Below the pieces are notes generated by a model, which worked only from the letters and a program-made list of their open reading frames with translations, ran no database searches and was not told the origin of the DNA. The position numbers and the translations under genes are program-made. Below, in pieces: positions 25,644-33,452 of a stretch of 64,000 nt of DNA. Source of the DNA: Rufibacter sp. LB8 (GTDB lineage: Bacteria; Bacteroidota; Bacteroidia; Cytophagales; Hymenobacteraceae); contig NZ_JADALJ010000001.1 in the NCBI RefSeq assembly GCF_014876185.1, positions 4,279,001 through 4,343,000 on the forward strand, given 5' to 3'. The stretch's first letter is position 1, and every line of letters begins with the position of its first letter.

Positions 25644-26042
25644 CTACTGCGGGTCTGCTACCTTGCGCCGCACTTTCAACACTTCCGGCGAAACAGAAAT
25701 CAGTTCCAGTTCCTCGGTGCCGTGTTTGGGGCTGTTGAATTTTACCTGAAGCTGTTTTTTTCCGGTGGCCTGCCAGGTACCGGGCTGTTCCTCCAGGCCG
25801 TCTGTGGGGGCAATGGCCAGCCGTATAAAATCACCTTCCTTTTTCACAATGAAGCCCGTGCGCCCTCTGGACGGCGGAAAATCAAAGGAATTGGGCCGGT
25901 ACGTGCGCACATCCGCGGAGTCTTCTTCATACGAATGCAGCCACGTGCGGCCGTACGCGCTCTCCGGTAAATCTGAACTGGACCCGCATTTGGCCGCCAT
26001 AAGACCTACAGCCAGCAGGCAAAAAATAAAAAGTTGTTTCAT
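25644..26042 (-). CDS. Small hypothetical lipoprotein
   Basis: A 132-residue protein. ATG 26042 gives MKQLFIFCLLAVGLMAAKCG, a short hydrophobic segment ending in a Cys that could be lipidated, though AAKC is a weak lipobox. The longer frame (to 26213) translates a palindrome copy and simple repeats, and is rejected. The mature part is mostly beta-strand-like (GFIVKKEGDFIRLAIAPTDG; KKQLQVKFNSPKHG), consistent with a small barrel of the lipocalin-like size class. No family recognised. Confidence 0.65.
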   Translation of the reverse strand: MKQLFIFCLLAVGLMAAKCGSSSDLPESAYGRTWLHSYEEDSADVRTYRPNSFDFPPSRGRTGFIVKKEGDFIRLAIAPTDGLEEQPGTWQATGKKQLQVKFNSPKHGTEELELISVSPEVLKVRRKVADPQ

Positions 26043-26142
26043 GTACAGGAATCGCCGCCGCCAAAGTGCCACGCGCAATCTAGGCACAATATACAAAAAG
26101 AGTCCTGAGTTCTGAGTTCTGAATTCTGAGTTAAAAGTTTGG

Positions 26143-26195
26143 GATGTTCCTGTTTTGGGGCTCATTTCCGGAAATGAGCCCCAAAACGGAACATC
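26143..26195. repeat. Main palindrome, copy 12 (near-perfect)
   Basis: GTTTTGGGGCTCATTTCC pairs exactly with its complement, with outer GATGTTCC/GGAACATC arms interrupted by one mismatch. It is flanked on both sides by CTGAGTTCTGA-type simple repeats in opposite orientation (26102-26133 and 26222-26255) in a divergent gap. Confidence 0.92.
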
Positions 26196-26271
26196 GGCGC
26201 AGCCATAAACCATTCTTCACCACAACTCAGAACTCTAGACTCAGAACTCAGGACTATCTGTTATCTTTGTT

Positions 26272-26279
26272 TTGTCACC
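26272..26279 (+). promoter_or_regulatory. Putative -7 element TATCTTTG for the PolX-like gene
   Basis: Exact TAnnTTTG, 15 nt before the GTG start at 26295. It supports the GTG start. The -33 element is not clear. Confidence 0.45.
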
Positions 26280-26294
26280 TAGCCAACCTGCCCC

Positions 26295-28004
26295 GTGGAG
26301 AATAAAGAATTGATCAGAATGTTCCGGCTCACGGCTTCCTTGATGGAGCTGCACGAAGAAAATCCGTTCAAGATACGGTCGTACACCAGCGCCGTGATGG
26401 TGCTGGAACGGCTGGAGAAACCCATTCACCAGATGAGCCAGGCGCAGCTGGAAGGGCTGGACGGCATTGGCAAAGGCATGGCCGCCAAGATTGTGGAAGC
26501 CGTGCAGACCGGCAGCCACACCGACCTGAACCGCCTGCTGGAAACTACTCCCGAAGGCGTGGTGCAGATGCTCAACATCAAAGGCATTGGCCCCAAGAAA
26601 ATCAAAACCATCTGGAAAGACCTGGGCGTAGAATCCATAGAAGCGCTGCGCGAAGCCTGCGAGAAAAACGAGATCTCTAAACTCAAAGGCTTCGGGGCGA
26701 AGACCCAACAGACTATTTTAGAAGGCCTGCAATACACCGAGTCCAACAAAGGCAAACTGCTCTGGGCCGAGGCCGAACCGCTGGCCCTGGATTTGCTCTC
26801 ATTTCTGAAACAGAGCTCAAAAACAGCCCAGGTCGAAGTGGTGGGTGACTTCCGCCGCAACCTGGAAATTCTGGACACGCTCCAATTCCTGGTAAGTTTG
26901 AAAGACGATGCCGCCTGGTCTTCTTATTTGGATGAACTGTCCGGCATCACGCCGCAAGAAGCCGCTTCTGGCCCGTTTGTGTGGCGTGGAACGCATGATG
27001 CCTCTGGCGTGAAACTGGAAATCAGGCTGGTGTCGGAACGCCGTTTCGCGAACCAAGTGCTTTTATATTCGGCCAACCCGCAATGGCTCACCCAACCGCT
27101 AAATGACGCTGGTGACTCGCTGATGTCGGAAGCCTACGGCGATGCCGCGCCCTCAGAGGAAGCTATTTTCAGTCGCCTGAATCTGCCCTTCATTGCCCCG
27201 GAACTCCGCGAAAGCCCACGAATTCTGGAACTGGCCAAAGAAAACAAACTGCCCACGCTGCTCCAAGACCAAGATCTGAAAGGCATTCTGCACAACCACA
27301 GCACCTATTCAGACGGCGCGCACACCCTGGAGCAAATGGCGGTGCACTGTCAACAGTTGGGCTACCAATACCTGGGCATCTGCGACCATTCTAAATCGGC
27401 GTTCTATGCCAACGGGTTACAGGAATTCAGGGTGCAGCAGCAACAGCAGGAAATTGACCGCCTCAACCAGCAACTGGCCCCGTTCACCATCTTCAAAGGC
27501 ATTGAGTCTGATATTCTGAATGATGGTTCCCTGGATTATGAGCCAGACGTTTTAGCCAGCTTTGACTTCATAGTGGCCTCCATTCACAGCAACCTCAAGA
27601 TGGACATCGTCAAAGCCACTGACCGCCTCCTCAGCGCCATTGCCAACCCGTACACCACCATGCTGGGGCACCCCACCGGCCGCTTATTGCTGCGCCGCGA
27701 AGGTTATCCCATTGACCACAAAGCCGTGATTGACGCCTGCGCTGAAAATGGAGTTATCATTGAAATCAACGCCAACCCCTGGCGGTTAGATATTGACTGG
27801 CGTTGGGTAGAATACGCCCTCAGCCAGAACGTGCTCCTGAGCATTAACCCAGACGCACACAGCATGCGCGGCTATGAAGACATGCGTTACGGCGTGTTGG
27901 TAGGCCGAAAAGGCGGCTTAACCCCAGAGATGACGTTCAACGCCAAAGGTAGAGAAGAAGTGGTGGCCTATTTCGCGGAGCGGAAGAAGGCGAAGGGGAT
28001 TTAA
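26295..28004 (+). CDS. PolX-like protein: HhH plus degenerate nucleotidyltransferase plus intact PHP phosphoesterase domain
   Basis: A 569-residue protein laid out like bacterial PolX: N-terminal 8-kDa-like domain (1-80), helix-hairpin-helix (NIKGIGPKKIKTIW near 94-107), nucleotidyltransferase (about 175-310) and C-terminal PHP domain (about 325-565). In active PolX the GSFRR...GDID block supplies two catalytic Asp; here GDFRRNLEILDTLQFLV has Thr195 and Gln197 at those places, and the third Asp is Glu242 (KLEIRLV). The PHP metal ligands look complete: HNHSTYSD, CDHSKS, GIESDI, ASIHS, GHPTGR and NPDAHS. I infer a PHP 3'-5' exonuclease or phosphoesterase in DNA repair without polymerase activity. 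The GTG start is supported by the -7 element upstream. Confidence 0.85.
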   Translation: MENKELIRMFRLTASLMELHEENPFKIRSYTSAVMVLERLEKPIHQMSQAQLEGLDGIGKGMAAKIVEAVQTGSHTDLNRLLETTPEGVVQMLNIKGIGPKKIKTIWKDLGVESIEALREACEKNEISKLKGFGAKTQQTILEGLQYTESNKGKLLWAEAEPLALDLLSFLKQSSKTAQVEVVGDFRRNLEILDTLQFLVSLKDDAAWSSYLDELSGITPQEAASGPFVWRGTHDASGVKLEIRLVSERRFANQVLLYSANPQWLTQPLNDAGDSLMSEAYGDAAPSEEAIFSRLNLPFIAPELRESPRILELAKENKLPTLLQDQDLKGILHNHSTYSDGAHTLEQMAVHCQQLGYQYLGICDHSKSAFYANGLQEFRVQQQQQEIDRLNQQLAPFTIFKGIESDILNDGSLDYEPDVLASFDFIVASIHSNLKMDIVKATDRLLSAIANPYTTMLGHPTGRLLLRREGYPIDHKAVIDACAENGVIIEINANPWRLDIDWRWVEYALSQNVLLSINPDAHSMRGYEDMRYGVLVGRKGGLTPEMTFNAKGREEVVAYFAERKKAKGI

Positions 28005-28020
28005 GAAAGAATATATGCAG

Positions 28021-28066
28021 TTTCCTGTTTTCGGCTTCATTTCTGGAAATGAGCCTGAAAACGGAA
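28021..28066. repeat. Main palindrome, copy 13
   Basis: Left arm TTTCCTGTTTTCGGCTTCAT, right arm AAATGAGCCTGAAAACGGAA. It lies 16 nt after the PolX-like stop, between convergent genes. Confidence 0.88.
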
Positions 28067-28157
28067 GTTTGGTAAGTGAATTTAGGATTGACGATTTGGA
28101 AGATTGACGAAAATGGGAATTGACTAAGAATGGGTTTTAGAGCATTCTTTACATATA

Positions 28158-28796
28158 AGCGAATTTAGGCTTTAGCCAAAAAATTAGAAATCATCCTTCC
28201 GGACAAAGCCATATTTCGCCATGAATTCGGTGGTTTCCTCTTCAAAAGATTTGGTGGCGTGGTGTTCGTCCTGCCGCCTGATGTATTCCCGCACCTTGGC
28301 TACCATGGATTCTGACACAGAAACGGCAAAATACTCCTGTTGCCATTCAAATTTAGAAGGCGTTAATTTCTGCTGATTTATCCAATAAGAAGATTCGCCT
28401 TTAAGGAGTTGGGCCACCTTCTGAATGGATTGGTCAAGGCCCAAAGAGACCAAACAGTGGCAATGGTCTTTGTGTCCGTTGATATAATCAATGTAAATTC
28501 CCTTTTCCCTTGCGTTTTCCCGCATGTGCTGCCACACCAGTTGCCGCAGTTCTTTACTCGCAAGCAGCGGTTCACGGTTCTTGGTACCCCACACATAATG
28601 GATGTAAACCTTCACGAAGGACATGGTGACAAACGAATTTGGCTAAAGCCGGAAATACGCATCTACAGTTGAATGGGTTAAAACCCATTCCTAGTGATTT
28701 TTCCAATTTAATTAAGGTTACTTCACCAAAGTATCAATAGACCCTGGCTTTAGCCAGGGGTAACAAATGGTTCTTTGGTGGCTTTAGCCAAATTGT
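28158..28796 (-). mobile_element. IS200-like/RAYT element with GGCTTTAGCC hairpins
   Basis: The transposase gene is flanked by short hairpin sequences: GGCTTTAGCC at 28168, AATTTGGCTAAAGCC at 28636, GAATGGGTT/AACCCATTC at 28671-28690, CCCTGGC/GCCAGGG at 28742-28759 and GGCTTTAGCCAAATT at 28780-28794. The 28636 and 28780 copies are inverted to each other. Such imperfect-palindrome ends are what HUH single-strand transposases recognise. Exact ends are inferred. Confidence 0.6.
28184..28624 (-). CDS. IS200-type / REP-associated Y1 transposase (HUH)
   Basis: A 146-residue Y1_Tnp protein. HUH metal motif His54-Cys-His56 in HKDHCHCLVSL; the catalytic Tyr is probably Tyr114 in VREYIRRQDEHHATKSFEEE. 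The preceding EYFAVSVSES segment is typical of the family. Full length and intact. It may be either an IS200-like transposase or a domesticated RAYT acting on nearby REP hairpins. The flanking GGCTTTAGCC hairpins differ from the main palindrome family of this window, so it is probably not the latter's mobiliser. Confidence 0.9.
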   Translation of the reverse strand: MSFVKVYIHYVWGTKNREPLLASKELRQLVWQHMRENAREKGIYIDYINGHKDHCHCLVSLGLDQSIQKVAQLLKGESSYWINQQKLTPSKFEWQQEYFAVSVSESMVAKVREYIRRQDEHHATKSFEEETTEFMAKYGFVRKDDF

Positions 28797-28812
28797 TTTT
28801 TGAGATTTTAAC

Positions 28813-28855
28813 TTCCCGTTTTCAGCCTCATTTCTCAAAACGAAACCAAAAACGC
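28813..28855. repeat. Main palindrome, copy 14 (degenerate)
   Basis: TTCCCGTTTTCAGCCTCATT against AAACGAAACCAAAAACGC. It ends 8 nt before the DUF983 stop. Confidence 0.75.
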
Positions 28856-28863
28856 ACCCCAAA

Positions 28864-29268
28864 TTAATGCCCCCTGGCCACCGGATTCTCCGCCGCGGTT
28901 GGGTCATAGCTTACAAAAATGTTGATCCAGATGGCGCGGGAAAGTTTGAAAAGGGCGGGCATGAACAGCAGCAGTGACAGAATGAGCGCACCCATGAGCA
29001 TCCAGACGGTGAGTTCTTCGGCAAACAGCATCATCAAACCCACAATGGCCAGGGTAGGGCCGGCGGTGAGGGCATAGCTGATGAACATGGCGCCGTAGTA
29101 ATAGCCGGGCTCGGGTTCATAGGCCTGTTGGCAGACCGAGCATTTTTCCAGCATGACCGACATTTTGCGGTAGCCCAGCAGGCTGTTGTTTTCAAAGAGG
29201 TTGCCCTCATGGCAGCGGGGACATTTGAGGTGGGTGATGCTGTAGAGTTTGGAGCCTTTGCCTAACAT
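28864..29268 (-). CDS. DUF983 family membrane protein
   Basis: A 134-residue protein with two CxxC pairs (HLKCPRCHEG and EKCSVCQQAYEPEPGYYYGA), a probable metal-binding knuckle, followed by two transmembrane segments (about 57-78 and 83-105). This is the DUF983 layout; function unknown, sometimes linked to cytochrome oxidase neighbourhoods, though none is here. ATG 29268 is chosen: the longer frame to 29433 begins by translating a palindrome copy, and a TACCTTTG element lies at 29337-29344 between the two candidates. Confidence 0.85.
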   Translation of the reverse strand: MLGKGSKLYSITHLKCPRCHEGNLFENNSLLGYRKMSVMLEKCSVCQQAYEPEPGYYYGAMFISYALTAGPTLAIVGLMMLFAEELTVWMLMGALILSLLLFMPALFKLSRAIWINIFVSYDPTAAENPVARGH

Positions 29269-29336
29269 GGTTTCCTGGTTTACGGTCTTTTTCTGTACGG
29301 CGGCTTGCAAGGAAAGGTGCGCCGGTAGAACCTGCA

Positions 29337-29344
29337 CAAAGGTA
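29337..29344 (-). promoter_or_regulatory. Putative -7 element TACCTTTG for the DUF983 gene
   Basis: Fits TAnnTTTG. It excludes any start codon above 29337. No matching -33 element at the usual spacing. Confidence 0.4.
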
Positions 29345-29400
29345 ACCATGGTGCCAGACAAGCCGCGTATACAATTCGGTGAAAGTGTTACAAGTCTTTC

Positions 29401-29436
29401 GTTTTGGGGCTCATTTCCAGAAATGGGCCCCAAAAC
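29401..29436. repeat. Main palindrome, copy 15
   Basis: GTTTTGGGGCTCATTTCC against AGAAATGGGCCCCAAAAC: the GGGGCTC variant with a single mismatch. Confidence 0.88.
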
Positions 29437-29544
29437 GCAGGCAAAAGCAAGGGCCAGAAACGTTGGTCTCTGGCCCCAAAGGAAAACGGCCTCTCTACAA
29501 ACTCTTTTTCCTGAAATATTCCTGGTTTCAGCGCAGCCAATGCC

Positions 29545-31968
29545 TTATTTGCTCACGCGGTTCTCTTCCTCAGTGGTGCCGGTGCGGCGGCTACGGGCGG
29601 TTTTGATTTTGGTGTTCCCAAAGCGGTAGTCAAAGCTCAGGTTCAGGCGGCGGCTTTCCCACTGGTTCTGCCAGTACATGTTCACGTTGTTGTACCGCAG
29701 ATACGCCCTGAACCGCGCGGTGTCAAAAATATCATTCAAACGTAAGCTCAACGTGGCCTTGCCTTTCATCAGCGTTTTCTTGGCGCCAATGTTCAGCTGG
29801 TAAGATTCGCGGTTCTGGAACAGGCCAGACACTGAGGGCGAGCTGTAGTACGCCGAAAACTGCACGCTGTAGTCTTTGGGCAAGGTGAAGTTATGGTCGT
29901 TGCTCAGGTCCCAGGAAAACTGCTTTTGGTTGTATTGCTCTCCCTGAACCGGCGTGTGAATCTGGTTGAGCGTGCCCTGCACCTGCACGTTGGCGCTCCA
30001 CCATTTGCGCACGGGCAGCGTGCCACCGCTGCTGAAACTCAGAGAAGTGGCGCGGGCCAGGTTTTGCGGCGTGCTCACGGTTTCCTTGGTCTGGTCATTC
30101 TGCACCGGCACCTCCACCACAAAATCTTTCTGCTCCAGGTAACTAATGCTCAACAGCTGAAAATTCTTAAACGTGTAGCTGAACATGAACGAATTGGAGA
30201 ACGAGGGCTGCAAAAACGGATTCCCCCGGAGGCCGGTGTACGGGTCTGAGTAAAACGTAAACGGATTCAAACTCTTGTAGCCAGGTCTGCTAATGCGGCG
30301 GCTATAGCTAGTAGAAAATTGGTGGTCTTCCTGCGGCGTGTAGCTCACAAACACGCTAGGGAACAATTGCCAGTAGTCACGGTCAACTGGCGCCGATAGG
30401 GTGCGCGAGGTACCCTCAGAAATGGTTTGTTCCGCGCGAAGACCGGCTTTCAGACTCAGGGCTTTGCTTACTTTCTTGCTCAGACTCACATACCCGGCAT
30501 TGATGTTTTCGTCAAACAGAAACTGGTTGGTGCGTTTGGGGTCATTCTGCCAGCTGCCTTCCTGCTCGCGCTCAAACCGGATGTCCGCGTCGGTGCGTAC
30601 CCAGCTGCTTTTCCAGCCGCTTTCTAACTTCCAGTTCTGCCCGAAGGGGTGCACGTAATCAGCTTTTACCGCGTAGATGCGCACGGCGGCGTCTGACAAA
30701 CTCTGCAGCTGCTCCAGTTTCTGGCCGTTCTTGATGGCGTTGCCGAAGAATTGGTTCGTGAACTGTTCATCATTGCCGTTCTGGTACTGCACCAGGTCAG
30801 CATCAATGGTAACAGAACGGCCGGTGGTATCAATGTCGAATTTATAGTTGGCGTTGAGACTGTAGTTGTAAGAGTCCACGGTGCGCGGGTTGCGCATGTG
30901 CGCGCTGCCAATGGCGTTGCCCGGTATGTCATACTGCAAGGTTTGGCTGGTGGTCATGGTGTTCTCCGGCGACGTATAGCCTTTCAGCATCAGCCCTACG
31001 GTGTGCTTTTTGCTGATGAACCAATCGCCGCCGGCTACCACGTTCACGCTTTTGGTGATGGGGTGCCAGTAGTTCACAGAGCGGTACAGGCTGTCATTAA
31101 TGGTGCGTTCCATGGTGAGGCGGTTGAACGAGTTGTAATGCCCTGTGTTCAGGCGGGTATAGAAACTGAATTTGCCCAGGTTGTAGTTGAGGTTGAGGCC
31201 GCCCCACACTTTTTCATACGCCCCGTAGCCGGTGCCCAAGTTTACGCTGCCGTTCATGCCTTTGGTGAGTTCACGTTTGAGCACCAGGTTGATGATGCCC
31301 GCCGTGCCCGCCGCGTCAAATGATGCGGGCGGATTGGCCATCAGTTCCACCTTGGTCAGCGCCGAGGCAGGTAAGGATTTCAGGTAACGGCTCAGTTCGG
31401 CACCGCTCATGTAGGTCATCTTGCCATTGATTAGCACGTTAACGCTGCTGCTGCCCCTGAACACAATGTTGTCGTCTTTGTCAAGGCGCACGCCGGGCGC
31501 GTTCTTCAAAATCTCCAGCGAGTTCTCCCCGGCGGTGTTGAGTTTGTCCACGTTCATAATCAGGCGGTCGGCTTGCTGTTCCAGGAGCGGGCGCTGGCCC
31601 TGCACCACCACTTCTTTAAGAGCGGTGGCTTTCTCAGAGGCCTGCAACACCGGTACTTGCACGGGTTGATTTCCTACTTGAATTGCCGTGGCGGCGGCGT
31701 TATAATCAATACGGCTGGCTTTGACCACATATCGGCCAGCGGCCACTTTCTCAAAGGTGTAGGTGCCGGCGTCATCGGTCATTTGGGAATAGGCAATGCT
31801 GGAGTCTGGCAGGGCCAATAGCAAGACCGTAGCAAAGGAAAGCGGCTCTTTTTTGGCGGTTTGCACGTTGCCTTTGACGGTGGTGCCGGTCTGGGCCTGA
31901 ACCGCAATGGAAAGTGAGCACATCAACAGCAGAAAACAACGAAGAGTAGAAGATAGGGGCATACACAT
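29545..31968 (-). CDS. Outer-membrane beta-barrel receptor-like protein (TonB-dependent type)
   Basis: An 807-residue outer-membrane protein. Signal peptide residues 1-26 (CFLLLMCSLSIAVQA). A carboxypeptidase-regulatory-like domain spans 30-110 (TVKGNVQTAKKEPLSFATVL), then a plug domain (about 120-235; LEILKNAPGVRLDKDDNIVF; VLINGKMTYMSG; GTAGIINLVLK) and a C-terminal barrel. This is the 'outer membrane beta-barrel family' of Bacteroidota, related to TonB-dependent receptors but usually outside SusC/SusD pairs. No SusD follows, so the ligand is unknown. It is divergent from the histidine kinase gene, which could regulate it. Confidence 0.88.
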   Translation of the reverse strand: MCMPLSSTLRCFLLLMCSLSIAVQAQTGTTVKGNVQTAKKEPLSFATVLLLALPDSSIAYSQMTDDAGTYTFEKVAAGRYVVKASRIDYNAAATAIQVGNQPVQVPVLQASEKATALKEVVVQGQRPLLEQQADRLIMNVDKLNTAGENSLEILKNAPGVRLDKDDNIVFRGSSSVNVLINGKMTYMSGAELSRYLKSLPASALTKVELMANPPASFDAAGTAGIINLVLKRELTKGMNGSVNLGTGYGAYEKVWGGLNLNYNLGKFSFYTRLNTGHYNSFNRLTMERTINDSLYRSVNYWHPITKSVNVVAGGDWFISKKHTVGLMLKGYTSPENTMTTSQTLQYDIPGNAIGSAHMRNPRTVDSYNYSLNANYKFDIDTTGRSVTIDADLVQYQNGNDEQFTNQFFGNAIKNGQKLEQLQSLSDAAVRIYAVKADYVHPFGQNWKLESGWKSSWVRTDADIRFEREQEGSWQNDPKRTNQFLFDENINAGYVSLSKKVSKALSLKAGLRAEQTISEGTSRTLSAPVDRDYWQLFPSVFVSYTPQEDHQFSTSYSRRISRPGYKSLNPFTFYSDPYTGLRGNPFLQPSFSNSFMFSYTFKNFQLLSISYLEQKDFVVEVPVQNDQTKETVSTPQNLARATSLSFSSGGTLPVRKWWSANVQVQGTLNQIHTPVQGEQYNQKQFSWDLSNDHNFTLPKDYSVQFSAYYSSPSVSGLFQNRESYQLNIGAKKTLMKGKATLSLRLNDIFDTARFRAYLRYNNVNMYWQNQWESRRLNLSFDYRFGNTKIKTARSRRTGTTEEENRVSK

Positions 31969-32056
31969 TTGGTTTGGCTAAAAGATGAACCAAAGGTGCG
32001 GCGGGTTGCAGCTCTTTAAAATATTATTATCCCAACGGGTCGGTTTGTGATGCGAA

Positions 32057-32100
32057 GGCCGTTTTGGGGCTCATTTCCGGAAATGAGCCCCAAAACAGCC
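32057..32100. repeat. Main palindrome, copy 16 (near-perfect)
   Basis: GTTTTGGGGCTCATTTCC and its exact complement meet at CCGG, with outer GGC/GCC. It sits in the divergent gap between receptor and kinase genes. Confidence 0.92.
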
Positions 32101-32172
32101 GATTCACATCAGAAAAGCGGGGGTTGGTGTAAAAAATGCGGCGGTTGGCGGTTGGCTGCTTAGTTTTAAGGC

Positions 32173-33192
32173 ATGAAGAAAAGCAAGCTGATTCTGTTTC
32201 ACGTGGTGGGCTGGGTGCTGTACATTGCCTACAGCATTTTAGAGGATTTAATTATGTCTGGCGGGCCTTTCTCCTGGAAGCACTTTCTGTTCATAACCTA
32301 TTTTGTGGCCATGGCAGTCACGTTTTACTTCTGCTACTCCTTTGTGTACCCGCGGTTCCTGAAGCGCGCAAAAGTGCTGCCCCTGCTGCTGTGCCTGGCC
32401 TTTGCGCCGTTTCTGTTCACGTTTACCCGGTACTTCCTGGAAGAAATGATGTACCCGCTTCTGTTGGGAATCAGGAATTACGGCGAAGGCACCACGTTTT
32501 CCTATTACCTCACCGACAACCTTTTCCGGGCAATACCTATGATGGCCATCAGCGCCGTTGTCTGGAACGTGCAGGATGCGTTCAAGAAAGAGAAGGAAAA
32601 CAAGCTGCTGCGCCAGGAGAAAACCCAGGCCGAGCTGGCCTTCCTCAAATCTCAGGTGAACCCGCATTTTCTGTACAACACGCTCAATTACCTGTACGCG
32701 CAGGCGTACCCCGTCTCAGAAAAGCTGGCCGAGGCCATTCTCAAACTCTCTGACATGATGCGCTACATGCTCCATGACAGCCCCGACGGCAAGGTGGAAC
32801 TGCACAAGGAAGTGGACTACCTGCACAGCTTCATAGACATTTTCAGGCTTAGGTTTGAAGACCGCTTTTTTGTGGAGTTTGACGTGCGCGGCATTATTGA
32901 CGGTCAACGCATTGCATCCTTGCTCTTGATTCCGTTCGTGGAGAACGCCTTCAAGCACGGCACCGCCGATGACCCCAACGCACCCATCCAAATCTCGCTT
33001 TCGGCCACCGCCAACTCCTTGGTTTTTACCGTGCGCAACCACATCAACAACCACCAGAAAGACCAGAGCACCGGCATTGGCCTGGTCAACATCAAACGGA
33101 GGCTTGAACTTATTTATCCTGGGCAACACACCTTGACAGTTCAGAACGATAGCCGCGTGTATGAAGCGAAACTGGAACTCACCGCGCTGTAA
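32173..33192 (+). CDS. LytS-type sensor histidine kinase
   Basis: A 339-residue membrane histidine kinase. Four transmembrane helices lie near 7-25, 37-58, 68-90 and 115-135, with short linkers and no large sensor domain. The His_kinase-family phosphoacceptor is His165 in LKSQVNPHFLYNTLNYLYAQ. The HATPase region follows with IPFVENAFKHG and GIGLVNIKRRL. This family pairs with LytTR regulators, and one lies two genes downstream, separated by a serine hydrolase gene. The signal may be membrane state or a small lipophilic molecule; this is not shown by sequence. Confidence 0.92.
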   Translation: MKKSKLILFHVVGWVLYIAYSILEDLIMSGGPFSWKHFLFITYFVAMAVTFYFCYSFVYPRFLKRAKVLPLLLCLAFAPFLFTFTRYFLEEMMYPLLLGIRNYGEGTTFSYYLTDNLFRAIPMMAISAVVWNVQDAFKKEKENKLLRQEKTQAELAFLKSQVNPHFLYNTLNYLYAQAYPVSEKLAEAILKLSDMMRYMLHDSPDGKVELHKEVDYLHSFIDIFRLRFEDRFFVEFDVRGIIDGQRIASLLLIPFVENAFKHGTADDPNAPIQISLSATANSLVFTVRNHINNHQKDQSTGIGLVNIKRRLELIYPGQHTLTVQNDSRVYEAKLELTAL

Positions 33193-33194
33193 AA

Positions 33195-33237
33195 TTTCCG
33201 TTTTTGGCTCCGTTTTTAGGAATGAGCCCGAAAACGC
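33195..33237. repeat. Main palindrome, copy 17
   Basis: Left arm TTTCCGTTTTTGGCTCCGTT, right arm GGAATGAGCCCGAAAACG, starting 2 nt past the kinase stop. It brackets the inverted unit 33248-33369 together with copy 18. Confidence 0.85.
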
Positions 33238-33247
33238 AAAAGGCCAA

Positions 33248-33369
33248 TCCCTTCTCCCCTTGGGAGAAGGTTAGGATGAGGGAGATTTCCCTTGAAATTT
33301 GGAAACCAATTTCGCCTAAAACGGAAAAATACACCCTCACCCTAACCCTCTCCCAGAGGGAGAGGGGAT
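33248..33369. repeat. Inverted-repeat unit CCCTTCTCC...GGAGAGGG
   Basis: Left end CCCTTCTCCCCTTGGGAGAA then GGTTAGGATGAGGGAG; right end ACCCTCACCCTAACCCTCTC then CCAGAGGGAGAGGG. The ends are inverted copies, each also holding a small internal hairpin. A close relative is at 55175-55289, equally bracketed by two palindromes. Confidence 0.75.
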
Positions 33370-33375
33370 TTCTGG

Positions 33376-33420
33376 TTTCCGTTTTTGGCTTCGTTTACAG
33401 AAATGAGCCCAGAAACGGGA
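33376..33420. repeat. Main palindrome, copy 18
   Basis: TTTCCGTTTTTGGCTTCGTT against GAAATGAGCCCAGAAACGG, 32 nt before the serine hydrolase start. Confidence 0.85.
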
Positions 33421-33452
33421 ATTGGCAAACAAAAAAATAACTAAAAACTGCT

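Noticed and set aside
25595-26213. Extended N-terminus of the small lipoprotein up to 26213
   Set aside because: The extra residues come from a palindrome copy and simple repeats; the ATG at 26042 gives a signal peptide.
28184-28624. The Y1 transposase as the source of the main palindrome family
   Set aside because: Its flanks carry GGCTTTAGCC hairpins instead; proximity of main copies on both sides is expected by their density alone.
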